Below, one piece after another: positions 1 through 12,132 of a stretch of DNA of 64,000 nt. The first letter of the stretch is position 1; every line of letters starts with the position of its first letter. The translations under genes and the position numbers were made by a program. The DNA comes from Eucalyptus grandis. Lineage: Eukaryota > Streptophyta > Magnoliopsida > Myrtales > Myrtaceae. The notes beneath the pieces were generated by a model. It did no database searches. It saw only the letters and a list, made by a program, of their open reading frames with translations, and was not told the origin of the DNA. The stretch is from contig NC_052620.1 in NCBI RefSeq assembly GCF_016545825.1, positions 5,146,001 to 5,210,000 of the forward strand, given 5' to 3'.

Positions 1-2169
1 AAGATACCATATTAAAGGGATAAAGCTTGCCAGGTCATGTCCAACTCTCTCACACTTATTTTTCACCGATGACTAAGTCTTTTTTCTAGATGGTACACTC
101 ACTAAATGTTAGAACCTGTCAAATATTCTGAATTGGTATTGTCTAGCCACATGATAGGTCATCAACAGAAATAAATCTGGCATGTTTTGTAGTAAATATT
201 GTCCTATGAGTTTGCAGGAAAATTTGGCAAGGGAATTCAAAGTTCCGGTGTTGCAAAAATATGGCAAATACTTGGGTATACCTTCAGACTGGGGACGATC
301 AAAACAAGAAATGTTCTCTTGGATCTCAGCGAGGGTAAATGCAAAATTGGAAGGCTGGAAAGAATGTCTCTTATCTAAATGGGGTAAAGAAATCCTACTC
401 AAATCCGTTGTGCAAGTTATTCCACAGTATGCAATGTCTATTTTCAAGCTTCCTCAATCTCTTTGTAAAGGGCTAGAAAAGCGAATATCTAGTTTTTGGT
501 GGAAGAACGACATAAGTAAACGAGGGGTGCATTGGCAGAAATGGGATGAACTAGAAATCAGCAAGCATAGTGGGGGTCTTGGTTTTCGAGACCTGATAGC
601 TTTTAATAAAGCTTTGCTGGGTAAGCAAGCCTGGAGATTACTTCATAGTCCACTCTCTTTATGGAGTCAAATATTTAAGGGGCTTTATTTTCCTAATCAA
701 GACTTCCTCCATGCGGATAATGGGTATCGCCCATCCTGGGGCTGGCGAAGCCTCCTTATTGGTTGAGAGGCCATTATCCCTAACTTGCGTTGGTCTATTG
801 GTGATGGCAAACATATCAAAATCCGAAAGGATCGGTGGTTACCTATTGGTACTATAGCAGGACCAGCTGCAAGAGAGGAGCCAGAATTAGTGGATGATCT
901 TATTGACCCTAACCACCAATCCTTGAATCTCGCTCTTCTCAAGCAGCATTATGATGATTTCATCATTAATGAGATCATTCGAATTCCTATTAGACCACTA
1001 TCTGCTTCTAACCAGTTGGTATAGGCAACAACAACAAATGGTCTTCATACGGTGAAGAGTAATTATAATTCTATCATCAGCACCGCAAGCAACAATAGAG
1101 ATAATGAAGCTTCAACATCTTTCAGGCACAATAGAACCCTTTGGCGGCGAATATGGACTATGAACATAGAACTAAAAATCTGTATGTTCTTATGGTTATC
1201 TTACCATAACTCACTCGCAACCAAGGCAAATTTGTTCCATAGACATATCACATCTGATCCTATCTGTCATCTATGCAATCAACGGGCCTAGGAAACCATA
1301 GAACACCTCTTTTTCTACTGTTCTTGGACAAAGGAAGTCTGGAATCATCTTGATCTAAAATTTTTCATCACACCTCATGCAGTTCAACGACTGGATGTTT
1401 GGATCACAGCAAAGGTAACAGCTCAGAATACATTACCTAGAATAGAGACTATTGCGCATGTCTTGTGGCAGATCTGTCGTGGCTGCAATAACTTTATCTT
1501 CAGAAATCATCAACCAAATCCCCACATCGCCGTTGAAGATGCTCTAACACAAACCCGAATCTACGACAGATCTACCCCCAGGCGTTAGGAACCAGACTCC
1601 CCTGCACTCCACACCGAATACCTTTGGAGACCCCCTGATCGCGGCACCCTAAAATGCAATATAGATGGGGCTTACAAGCTAGGCAGTCGCACAGGATCAA
1701 TGGCGTGCATCAGTCGAGATTACAAAGGAATGCTTACTGATGTTTTTACTGTAGAATTTCCAGTGGTCTCTACACTTCAATCCAAGGTACAAGCGCTCAG
1801 TTTTACTCTTCGCCATTTGCTGCAACAAGGCCTCAACAACGATCCCCTTGTGATTGAATTGGATTGCTTGATCTTGATCAAAACGTTGAACCAACGTAAA
1901 TCGTCACCGTGGGAAGATCGGGTGCTCTTCGAAGAGGTCAACGACCTGCTTCTCTTTTACCCTATTTTGCAACTCTGTTTTTGCAGAAGGGAGGCTAACA
2001 CAGTGCCGGATTGGGCTGCAAAGGCCCATGGCAGATTAGATATGGCCCGCAATTGGAATATCTTTCCCCTTTCTTCCTTCTAGACCTCATGTACGCGGAC
2101 GCTGTTTCATGTGGTTGTACTCTTTCGAAGTTTTAATATATGGTATCTTTCGACCAAAAAAAAAAAAAA
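1..2169 (+). mobile_element. L1-type LINE, 3' half of ORF2 (RT end, zf-RVT, RNase H), dead
   Basis: One frame can be followed from base 2 to the stop at 2081-2083 without a frameshift. It begins in the reverse transcriptase: the catalytic F-x-D-D box is at 62-73 (reads FTDD). The RT C-terminal part follows to about 1020, then a zinc-knuckle region (CHLC near 1265-1280, then EHLFFYC), then an RNase H domain from about 1650 (NIDGA, ELDCL, VPDWAAKA). The usual glutamate of the RNase H AExxA segment appears lost (SKVQA). Nonsense codons in this frame are at 74, 110, 152, 155, 764, 1022, 1289 and 1586. An A-run at 2156-2169 marks the 3' end. The 5' end lies outside the window. L1 plant LINEs encode endonuclease-RT-RNase H for target-primed reverse transcription. 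This copy cannot make a protein. Confidence 0.93.
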
Positions 2170-2215
2170 GACAACAAGATTGGCCCTCGATAAATAGCGA
2201 TCATAAGATACATGT
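2170..2215 (+). repeat. 46-bp segment resembling the upstream region of the FAD monooxygenase pseudogene
   Basis: The bases just after the LINE poly-A (gacaacaagattgg... aaatagcgatcataagata) match 5921-5965 (gacgacaagtttgcc... aaatagcgaccgtaagata) at about four of five positions. The later copy lies 65-110 bp upstream of a monooxygenase exon 1, so this is probably a piece of duplicated promoter. From 2216 to about 2530 I see only AT-rich sequence without a recognisable feature. Confidence 0.5.
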
Positions 2216-2529
2216 ACCTGAAAACTATTAAAAAAGAGAAGTGGCTGTAATTAAGGTAAACTTGAAATTCATGTACCTAAAAATTATTAATAAAGAGAAG
2301 TATTAGTTTACACCATTGTGCCTCTTTATCTATATGATGGTAAATTCAGACATGAGACACTATATTGAGGTTAAGTTCTTAAGAAAACTTTCAAATACAT
2401 TGAAAGAACAAGTGAACCTCCACAGCTAATCTATAATGATGTATATGATCTAAAATTTATAGAAAGTAGAGGTGAAAAAAGTACTTCATCACTTTTGTGA
2501 TTGGCTATACTCAATTTTGCTATATTTAT

Positions 2530-4860
2530 TTATTATCTAGCAACGATGACGCTATGAGAATGTTTGTCAAGTATAAAAATGAGGTCGAGAACCAATTTGA
2601 TAGATGAATTAAAGTGTTTAGGTTTGATAGAGTAAGAGTATACAGTTCTACCAAGTTAAAGGAGTTGTGTGCTAGTTTACGAATAATTCTCCAAATAATT
2701 GCACCTTATACTCCACAGCAATGAAGCCGTCAAACCAAAAAATAGAACTCGAAACAAGATGGCTAATGTTATGCTCTTAAGTTCTAGTTTATCCTAGAAT
2801 TTGTGGGAGGAGGTAGTTTTAACTAGCAAACTATATTCTTAATAAAATACCACATTGGAAGACAGATAAGGCTCCATATGAGTTATAGAATGGAAGATTA
2901 CCATCCTACAATTTTTTGAAAGCGTCAGGGTGCCTAGTCATGGTGGCGATTCCTCCCTGTAAACAAACTCCGTTGAGACCTAAAATGGTAGATTGCATAT
3001 TCATCAATTATGCATAATATAGCAGCACATATAAATTTTTGGTTTACAAATTTAAAATGCGGAAGTCCATTCCAAATATTGTCCTAGATTCAAGGGATGC
3101 TAAGTTCTCTCAGGGTATGTATCTTGCAAAAAGAAATCAAGGTGAACCTTCTTATAAGAGATTTAGAAAATTAGAATACGAGAATGATGAAGTTAGGCTG
3201 GCGAAGCCAAACTTTGAAGGAGCAATAAGTTGTGGATTGAAAAGATTTTGAACTTGACTCTTTGACAAATATGTAAAAAAAAGTGAGCCTCAAATGTTTA
3301 AAGAAGCAATGTCATCTTTAGGTGCTCTTGTCTAAAAAAAAGCAATTGACGAGGAGTTTGATTCTATCATAAGTAACTATACTTGGGAATTGGTTGATCT
3401 TTTATGTGGAAATAAAACAATTCGATGTAAATGGATATTCAAAAAGAAGCTTAAAACTGATGGTTCCATTGATAAGTATAAAGCACATCTTGTTACTAAA
3501 GGGTTTAGACAAAGAACAAGACTATCATGATACTTATTGCATTGTAACATGAATAACATTAGTTAGAATGTTGATTACTACAACTTCACTATAAAATTTG
3601 CAAATACATCATATGGATGTGAAAAATTGTATTCTTGAATTATAATCTCAATAAGGAGATTCATATGGACCAACCTAAAGGATTCAAGGCCAAAGAACAA
3701 TAGCACAAAATGTGTAAGCTTATCAAATCTTTGTATGGACTTAAACAAACTCTTAAACAATGACATGAGAAGTTAGGCCTTATGATGATCCAAAATGGGC
3801 ATAGAATCAATGAGTGTGAAAAATGTGTGTACACCAAAACCACATCTATTGGATGTGTCCTTATTTATTTATATGTTGATGATTTGCTAATTCTTGGAGA
3901 TAATGTTGAAGTAATTAAAAACACCAAAAGTGTTCTCAAGAAGAACTTTGAGATGAAAAAATTAAGTATTGCGAATATTATTAGAATTTTGATAGTCTAG
4001 GTTTAATACAATCTCAATACATTGAAAAGGAATTGAGAGGTTTGAAAGGTTATAATCAAATATGTGGATGATTGTTATCTTCTACACATAACTTTTAGAT
4101 AGAATACAAAAACCAATATTAGATAGTTGGAGTATTCTCAAGTAATCAACAGCATCTTATACATTATGAAATGCACTAGACTAGATTTAGCATACTCGAT
4201 AGGAAAATTGAGTAAATATACAGGTAATCCTAGTCACCAACATTGGACTGCTCTATTGAGAGTGTTAGGTTATTTGAAAAGAAGTAAAGACTATGTTATG
4301 TAATAAGACAAAAATCACTTTTTTTTTTGGAAGGCTATAGTGACGCCAACTTGAGGATTATGATGAATCGAATAGACTAGCGTATATGTTTTACGTTAGG
4401 AGGTTCCGCACTATCGTGAAAATTCTCATAGAAATTTTTTATAGAATGCTCCATGATGGAATCAAAATTTGCTACTTTAGATAAAGTTGCTGAAAAAGCA
4501 AAGTGGCTTCAACAATTTTTAGAGGTTGTGTTGTGGCTAAAAGTTATACTTGTGGTATGCAATCACTATAACAATCCAGCAGCGAATGCAAACGCATGTA
4601 ATGTAATATATAACAATAAGTTTAGATACATTAGTTAGATACATTAGTCATAGATATAACATTGTAAGGTAATTGCTCTTGAATGAAATAATTTATGTAG
4701 ACTTTGTAAAGTCAAAGGAAAACATTGACAAAAGGTTTATCGAGAGAGAGAGCATATAAACTATGCATCAAGAGCAATTTGGTTAAAAGCCTAAACTCAT
4801 AAAGAGGTTCGAAGGTGGAAACCTAGCCTAATGATTAAAGATCTCATGGACTAGGTTCAA
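2530..4860 (+). mobile_element. Degraded Ty1/copia internal region (integrase to RNase H)
   Basis: Short blocks in several frames follow copia pol order. Integrase-like remains lie near 2560-2760, including YTPQQ-type text at about 2710. RT text follows at 3340-3490 (W-x-L-V-D, K-W-I-F-K-K-K, H-L-V-T-K-G-F). The YVDD catalytic box is at about 3872-3883 within LIYLYVDDLLILGD. RNase H-like text (SKYTGNPSHQHWTAL) lies near 4215-4255, and the C-terminal tail region runs to about 4800. Stops and frameshifts occur every few dozen codons, so nothing is translatable as a polyprotein. No intact LTR pair was found. Confidence 0.8.
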
Positions 4861-5720
4861 AAGGACAATGTGGATTTTGGAACTCTAATGTGAGCACCAT
4901 CTCTAGTTCCTATAATGCAACAATGCATTCTATAGTGTTTTAAGAATACACTATGATTCCTATAGTTTCGAATTTAACATCCTAGTGAGGTCTGATAAGA
5001 TACCTTTGATAGGAATGCACCTATATATGTAGAGCTAGCCAACCCTATGAAACTATTTAAAGGCTTGATTTTCTAAAATACGCATAAATTCCAAGAAGTT
5101 CAAGACCGAAAGAATGAACACAATTGAAAATCAATCTTGATTAGGAGATATTTTGTGTGAGGTTTAATATCTAGGTTTACACACAACTAGATATTTAAGG
5201 CTTAAACCATTAACTAGTTAAGTGAGTATGATATTTTCTAACTACCTTTACCTCATTAGTTTGACTTTGACGGAAAACCATAAAAGGAAAATAATTAGGT
5301 TAAATGAAACCGTGCAAATATGAAAACCACTAAAGTCGATTTGGTTCATCTAGAAGAAAAAGAGTGAATTTATCCCATATAGAGGACGAGAAAAGTTTGC
5401 CTTAATTCAAAATAATCCTTTTTGATTCATTTTGGTTTATAGTAGCTATGACAGAGAACGTTTAGTCGATCGTAAGGAATGGTCAAGAGAGGATGTTTAG
5501 TCAATTTGGGCATTTGAAAAAACTGAAGTCCTTTGTATTGTCGATCAGACAGTTTACAGCTTAAAAAGGAACACAATCTAAACTTTATGGATGTCACATA
5601 GCTAAACCCAACAGAGCAAGTTCAAATCCACCTTACAAGAGCGAGAGCTTAGCAAAATAAAGGAAAGAACTGAAGAAATCTGGAAAAGCAAATGAATTTG
5701 AAAAGTCTATATTCAGGTTG
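4861..5720. other. AT-rich stretch, possibly the eroded 3' LTR of the preceding copia relic
   Basis: It directly follows the end of the copia RNase H tail, where a polypurine tract and 3' LTR would be expected. Text such as ggtttaatatctaggtttacacac at 5160-5180 is LTR-like, but no matching 5' copy was found upstream of 2530. No gene is visible. An A-run closes it at 5747-5758. Confidence 0.3.
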
Positions 5721-6029
5721 GAAATTTTAATTTCTCTATTTTCGCAAAAAAAAAAAAACTGAAATTTGAAAAATCAGTTTATTTTAATCAGCGGTCCTGA
5801 CGTTTTGCTCCTTTCTAGAAATAGCTCATATTTTCAATCAAATCACCGCCCTCCATTCTGCAGCTGTAATTTTCATTCAGTGATGCTCAGTAGCATACGT
5901 AAGCAGGTACGTAGCTATCAAAAGACGACAAGTTTGCCACTCTACAAATAGCGACCGTAAGATAGGACTCCTTATCCCAAATAAAAACAAAAAGCACGGG
6001 CACACACCCTCGCAGGAAGACGACCATCC

Positions 6030-6240
6030 ATGGAGGAGGTGGTGATTGTCGGTGCCGGCACGCGGGGCTGGCGACAGCAGTGGCCCTTAAGAAGATCGGT
6101 GTCCGAGCCCTCATCCTTGAGAGATCGAAAGAGCTGCGAGCAACCGATGCGGCTCTCGGTCTCTTTGCTGATGCGTGGCTTGCCCTTGATGTGCTCGGGG
6201 TTTCGGAAAAGCTCGCAGCGCTATATGCCCCTCTCGAAAG
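6030..6240 (+). pseudogene. FAD monooxygenase relic, exon 1
   Basis: ATG at 6030 begins EEVVIVGAG. After GAG at about 6061 the frame changes: the next frame reads GLATAVALKKIGVRALILER and continues to the splice donor (gaaag|gtaagg) at 6240/6241. A single missing T in the Ile codon of G-x-G-x-x-G explains the shift exactly. The first frame reads through as a nonsense protein to 6317. This segment normally binds the ADP part of FAD. Confidence 0.85.
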
Positions 6241-6526
6241 GTAAGGTCCTTTTTGCTCTTTCTACAGGAACACAGATGTCTGATTATTGTGGAATGTTAA
6301 ATCATTTCGAAGTATAAAACCCTATCCAATCTATACTTAAACAATCATATACATATCGAAAGTTAAAGAAGTGATGACACCACTCTAATTTGAGTTGAAG
6401 CCGACCAGTGGCATTTTTCCTTTTCAATTTAAAACCATTCTTGATGGATGATGAATCGGTGAAAACATCTTTTAGAATATATAAATACACTTGATCTCAT
6501 ATCTGTATCATGTTGGAGGTAAAATT

Positions 6527-7285
6527 AGGGTTGACCGGTTTCTGATCCAGTCTGATCCTATCAAGAAACTAGGAAACGGACCAGGAGGAGCAATTTTCAA
6601 TTTCTTGGACTGGGGACTGGACCATCCAGTGCAGTTCCGTCTTGTCCAGTTCCAATGAAACCGGTCACTTATTTATTTTCTTCCTATCTGTGATTGAGAT
6701 CAATGTGGACCACGCATAGTCCAAGTTCTTTCTAACAAAAGAGATACTATAATATGGTCAGCCAAACCCCAAACTTGCAATATCATTTACCTTATTTTGC
6801 ATGTAATCATCTTCCAAATAGACCCAACAAACAAAAAAGCAAGATTTGTGATATATCCTCATGGAAACTCATGGAGCAGGTAGTCCTCTACAGCCTTGAT
6901 CATGTCCTTCAAAAGATAATGACATACAAAAGGGTGCAAAAGTGTTCTGCAAGGCTGCATCAAAATCACCAAAATGAATGAGATCATGTCATCCGGGTCA
7001 TTTTTCTGAACTCCATTCCAGAACTTGCACATGCTGGTGACCACAGCGATTGAGGGACTGGAGGAAAGATTAGGTTTTTTCAAGAAATTAAAAAAAAGAA
7101 AGTAATATATATAGTCGGTTGGTCCAATTGGTGCGGTTCTCACTTTGGAACCAAGAATCGGACCGATCGACCACCAATTCCAAGAATAGCAACTAAGAAC
7201 TAGACCAATGCTCATGGAAATCGCCTGTAACCGGCTGATCCGGTCCGGTTCAGATGGTTCTCGTTGTATTCCCCAAGGTAAAACC
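6527..7285. mobile_element. Possible non-autonomous element in intron 1 with inverted ACCGG-rich ends
   Basis: The left end (6530-6670: gaccggtttctg, gatccagtctgatcc, aaccggtcac) and right end (7110-7262: ggtgcggttc, cggctgatccggtccggttcag) carry the same short motifs in opposite orientation. This recalls the subterminal motifs of the clear hAT-type element at 59938-61308. No clean target duplication was found, so the limits are approximate. Confidence 0.4.
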
Positions 7286-8427
7286 AACTTTAAATAAACT
7301 ACATTTATAGTGAAAATTAGTTAAGGTCCAAACCAATTTCAATTGCGATAACTAGACCTTGATACGATGCAATTAAGTTCATGCCCTTAATGCAATATAT
7401 TTTTTTATTCTTTGCAAATGATATTCGTTCAGTATTAAAAAAATCGGTCAAAGTAGTTATAATGCATCTTTTGTGGGGCAGAAAACAACATGAAAATTGA
7501 GATAATTGCCAGTTGTAAACTGCACCGTGATATTTACTTATTGAGGTTGCTAATGGGATTTATGCTTAGAATAGTATAACTAATTACATTGATATTCATC
7601 AAATGAGGAGAAAAAGTGCCATATCAGTGAGAAAGAACAATAAGCTAATCAAGCAAGATTTACCGAGTAGAAAGATAAGCTCTACATTGGTTTCGTACTT
7701 TAATAAATTGATTTTAGTTTTCAAACCTTGAATCTATCCTCCAATTTCTCAGTGATGAGAAATAATAATTTTACTTATTAGTATTCTTTTTTTTATTTAG
7801 AGGATACATAACTGACGTCAAGACTCACGCGATTCGACAAATGCGTTATCCTACCAGTAACTGGTGAATCTCCAATTTGCTCTCACATTTTCTACCTATC
7901 ATCACTTGTTTCCTTAATTTACTGTTTAACTTTATACTTGTAATCTTTTACTGTATGTTTTAATTTGCAAAAAATGATACAAATGTCAGTCAGAAATATA
8001 ACCCCAATTTTTACGGCTCATTTTTTAAGAAGATCATCTTAATCAAGTTTGACTATTTGATACCCCTTTTGTTAGATAGAATTGGATAATTTATCCAATT
8101 ATGTTGTTGGAATATATCTTGAGTTTGAGGCCCATAAAATGAACTCAATCCAACTAGGTTTCTTAGCTTAAGTAGATTTCCAACAAGAGACTTTCTATTT
8201 TGGATCCAAGGAAGAGGGTCTTGTTGGTGAACAGCATGCAAGGAAGCTTTTTGTGTTTACGCCAATAAATCTTGTGGCATGACTTTTATTACCTTCATGA
8301 GATTGAGAGATTACATCTTGAGAAATTGTGAGAGTTAAACAACATGAGTTGGGGGTTGGAAAACATTGAAGATGTTTAAGTGACTTGATTGGTGGATCTT
8401 GTGCTACTTTTTGTGTGGAGTAGGTTT

Positions 8428-8941
8428 TGTAGGAAAAAACTGATGAGAACAAATAAATTTGTCTAAGGCGTGCAAGCGTAAGTACTGTCCTTAAGGATAA
8501 TTCCGCCCCTCAAAGTGCGAAACTCGGTGCAATAGGCTTCTTACGGCTATCCTCCCAAGATACAATAGACCTTCTTCTATATTCCACACTAACTATTAGA
8601 AGGAACAGAAACAACGTCTATGTATAACCCAGCAAGGAAAAGAAAACGAAAGATTTCAAAAAGAAAGAAATATTCTTTGTTTCAATCAGTGTGTATTTTT
8701 AAGATTGCCTTATGAGATTTTATATTCAGACAAAATAGAGCCATTAAAAGAGCCGTTGTGAAATAATGAAGGATTTATTTGAGAAATAAATTAAACATTA
8801 CAAAACAATTGAAAAACTGTTGTATGACCGTTAAAAAACCGTTATGTGACCGTTGAAAATAATGATGGTCTTCAATGAGGTCATAACTATTATCGAAGTT
8901 ATTATTGTAAATATTTCAAAATATTATTGAAATATCCAACA
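8428..8941 (-). repeat. 3' LTR of the copia element
   Basis: 514 bp, plus-strand ends tgtagg...ccaaca, i.e. TGTTGG...CCTACA in element sense. It has the same length as the partner at 13405-13918. Confidence 0.92.
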
Positions 8942-9687
8942 ATCCCCCACATATTTCAAAAGATTTTGAAAATAAAAAAATTAATATGATGCTGGATTAT
9001 TGGAGTGTAATGCATCGGAACTGGTGCTTGTTAGGCTATGAACCAGCCCTAGAAAAAATTAAATATAATTCACGAAATTTTGGTGAAGTTTGAAACTTCT
9101 ATGAACCAAAAAATTTCTTTTGTGAATTATAATTTTCATCAATCACATTGTATTCCTATAAAATTTGTTGTTCAACATGGTTTTACGCTAATAGGCCATG
9201 CGCATGCTTGGTTTATTCATAAGTACTTTAGAGATTTTCGCCAAAAATTCTCATAAGAGTGACCCCACTCCACACTTATATAGGTGATTCCATCAAGTGT
9301 ATTCTGCAGCTTAATACACCACCAATAATGGCTATGGAATTTCATTAAGAGCTTAGCTCAACCTCTTTTTTCTTTGCAGTTTTGCACCATTCTCATCTTA
9401 GGATGGACAATAATTTTTAATAGTACATCACTAGAACAACAAGTAACTTGTCATTACCCATATGAACCTAATTCATAGGATCGCCAATCACATAGGTTGG
9501 GTTACCATCACTGTTGCTTTTCCTCAATTGGCTTAAGTCCCATCCCCCTCGATGTGTTATAAATTAATTTTCTTCCCACAGGTTTAGTCAGAGGATCGGC
9601 CAATCCACTTCTGACTTTACAAAATCGATGGATATAATTCCATTTTTAATCAGCTGCTTTACTACATCATGTCTCAATCAGATGTGT

Positions 9688-10476
9688 CTATTTTTTACCA
9701 TTGAAAGTTCTATTCTTTACAATGGCTATTGCCGCTTGGCAATCACAGTGCATAGACACAGAAGATATCAATTTCATTCCCAAAGGAATATCCGCTAAGA
9801 AATTCCTTAACCACTCAGCCTCATTGCTAGCCAATTCTAGAACCACAAACTCTAACTCCATGGTGGATTTAGCAATTATTGTTTGTTTGGCTGACTTCCA
9901 AGTTACAGCATCTCCACCAATGGTCAACACATATCCACTAGTGGATTTTGTTTCATCTGAATTTGAAATCCAATTAACATCACTGTATCCTTCTAATACA
10001 GCGGGAAATCCACTATATAAAATACTATAATTCATGGTTCCTCTCAAATATTTCATTAATCTGCTCAAAGCAGTCCAATGATCATCATTGGGATTTTGTG
10101 TATATCTGCTCAGTCTACATACAGCATAAGCTATATCAGGTCGAGTAAAATTTATCAAATGCATCAAACTCCCAATAATTTGAGCATACTTAGACTGAGC
10201 CACACCATCTCTTTTATTTTTCATTAATTGGATATTAGAATCATAAGGAGTATTCACAGGTTTTACATCAAAGTGATCGTGTTTTTTTTTTTTAAGTAGC
10301 ATCTCCACATAATGCGCTTGAGTAAACATTAGACCACTATCACTCTTTATGATTCTAACACCCAAAATAATATTAGCTTCCCCCATGTCTTTCGTATTGA
10401 ATTTAAAAGTCAAAAAATATTTTGCTTCATTCACTACATCAATACACTTACCAAAAATAAGCATGTCATCAACATA
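9688..10476 (-). pseudogene. Copia RT C-terminus and RNase H
   Basis: The RT catalytic YVDD is encoded at 10465-10476 on the minus strand, followed by MLIFG and a 258-residue open stretch. That stretch contains the RT connection (MGSLMHL-like text, [14 protein letters not shown]) and RNase H ([28 protein letters not shown]). It is open to 9688, where the expected C-terminal tail is lost. The upstream RT half (10480-11270) is in other frames with stops. Confidence 0.85.
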
Positions 10477-11274
10477 TAAGCTAATAATTATAGATTCACC
10501 ATCAACAGTTTTTGTGTATACACATTTATCTACTCCAATAGAGAAAAATCCATTACTAACTAGAACATCATTAAATTTCTCATTCCATTGCTTTGGCGCT
10601 TGCTTTAAGCTGTATAAAGATTTAACAAGTTTACAAACTTTGTTTTCTTAGTCAGGAAAAATACAGCCCTCAGGTTGCACCATGTAAATTTTCTCTTCCA
10701 AATCACCATTTAAAAAAACTGTTTTAACATCCATTTGGTGAACAATAAGTTTATAAATAGAAGTCAAAGCAATTAAAACACGAATTGATGAAATTCTTGT
10801 AACTAGAGCAAAAGTGTCAAAATAATCAATATTTTGTTTTTGAGTAAAACCTTTTGCAACTAATCTTGCTTTATATTTATCAATAGAACCATCGAGATTA
10901 TATTTTCTTTTAAAAATCCATTTACAACCGATTGGTTTTGCACTGGGTGGTAAATCAACTAATTTCCAAGTTTGATTTTGTAAGATAGAATCAATCTTGA
11001 TTTTTATAGCTTCTTTCCAAAAATTGCTTTCGACAAAGATACTGCTTCAAAATAAGTCAAAGGATTATTATCAATAAGATAAGTATAAAAATCATTCCCA
11101 AAAGAAGTTTCTTTCCTTATTCTTTTGCTCCTTCTCAATTCATCATTTGAATTTTCGAAAACATTTTTATGAAGAGGTGCAGGAAAAATATTATCAACAC
11201 TTAATGGAAAAATATGCTCAAAAAATTCTGCATTTTTGTCTCAACTATAGTATTATTATCAAGCATGTCACTTT

Positions 11275-12125
11275 TTAATACAAGAAATCTATATGCAGCA
11301 CTATTTTAGCATAACCAATAAACATGCAGTCAAATGATTTAGAGCCTATTTTCCTTTTCTTAGAATTAGGAAGCATAACTTTAGCAAGACACCCCCACAC
11401 TTTCAAATATTTTAAATTAAGACGATAACCTTTCCAAAATTCATAGGGTGTTTTACCTGTTTTCTTATAAGGTATTCTGTTTTGGATGTGACATGCAGAT
11501 AAAATAGCTTCACCCCATAAATTATTTAGAGCATTAGAACTAACGAGCATAGAATTCATCATCTCTTTCAAAGTCCTATTTTTCTTTCAGCTATGCCATT
11601 AGATTCAGGGGAATAAGGAGGCATAGTTTTATGAATTATTCCTTCCTTTTCACAAAATTCGTTAAGCAATACATATTCTCCACCTCTATCCGATCTAATT
11701 CTTTTTATCATTTTATTCAATTGATTTTCTACTTCGGCTTTATACAAAAGGAACATATCAAAAGCTTCATCAATGAAGGTCACGTAATATTTTTTACCTC
11801 CTCTAGTCATAATTTGTTTTAAATCTCCTAGATCGGTATGAATTAAACTCAACAAATCAAATTCTCTATTTACAGAAATACAAGGCTTTTTTTTTGTTAA
11901 TTTTGTTTCGGCACATATTATACATTTATTAAAACATGAGTTTTTAATTCTAGAAATTAAACCTTCTTTTTGCATTTTCTTAATATAAGAAATACTAACA
12001 TGACCTAATCTACCATGCCATAAATCAACAGATTCAGCCAAGTAAGCGAAAGCAATAGCATTTTCATTGATAACATTGGAAACGTTAAGAACAAAAAGTC
12101 CTTGATTACAATAACCATTTCCCAC
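11275..12125 (-). pseudogene. Copia integrase, two frames
   Basis: The HHCC zinc-binding region (LWHGRLGHVS...CIICAETK) and catalytic core (HTDLGDL, the D of the second block apparently changed in FIDEAFDMF, then NGIAERK) are open from 12125 to 11568. The frame then shifts and the C-terminal integrase segment continues to 11275 (NLWGEAILSACHIQNRIPYKK). The core handles strand transfer of the cDNA. Confidence 0.82.
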
Positions 12126-12132
12126 AAAGACA

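Noticed and set aside
4740..4760. Short gagagagag run considered as a microsatellite
   Set aside because: Only about four units.
6859..7287. 142-codon minus-strand frame in the monooxygenase intron
   Set aside because: It overlaps a probable non-autonomous element with inverted ends; no domain is seen.
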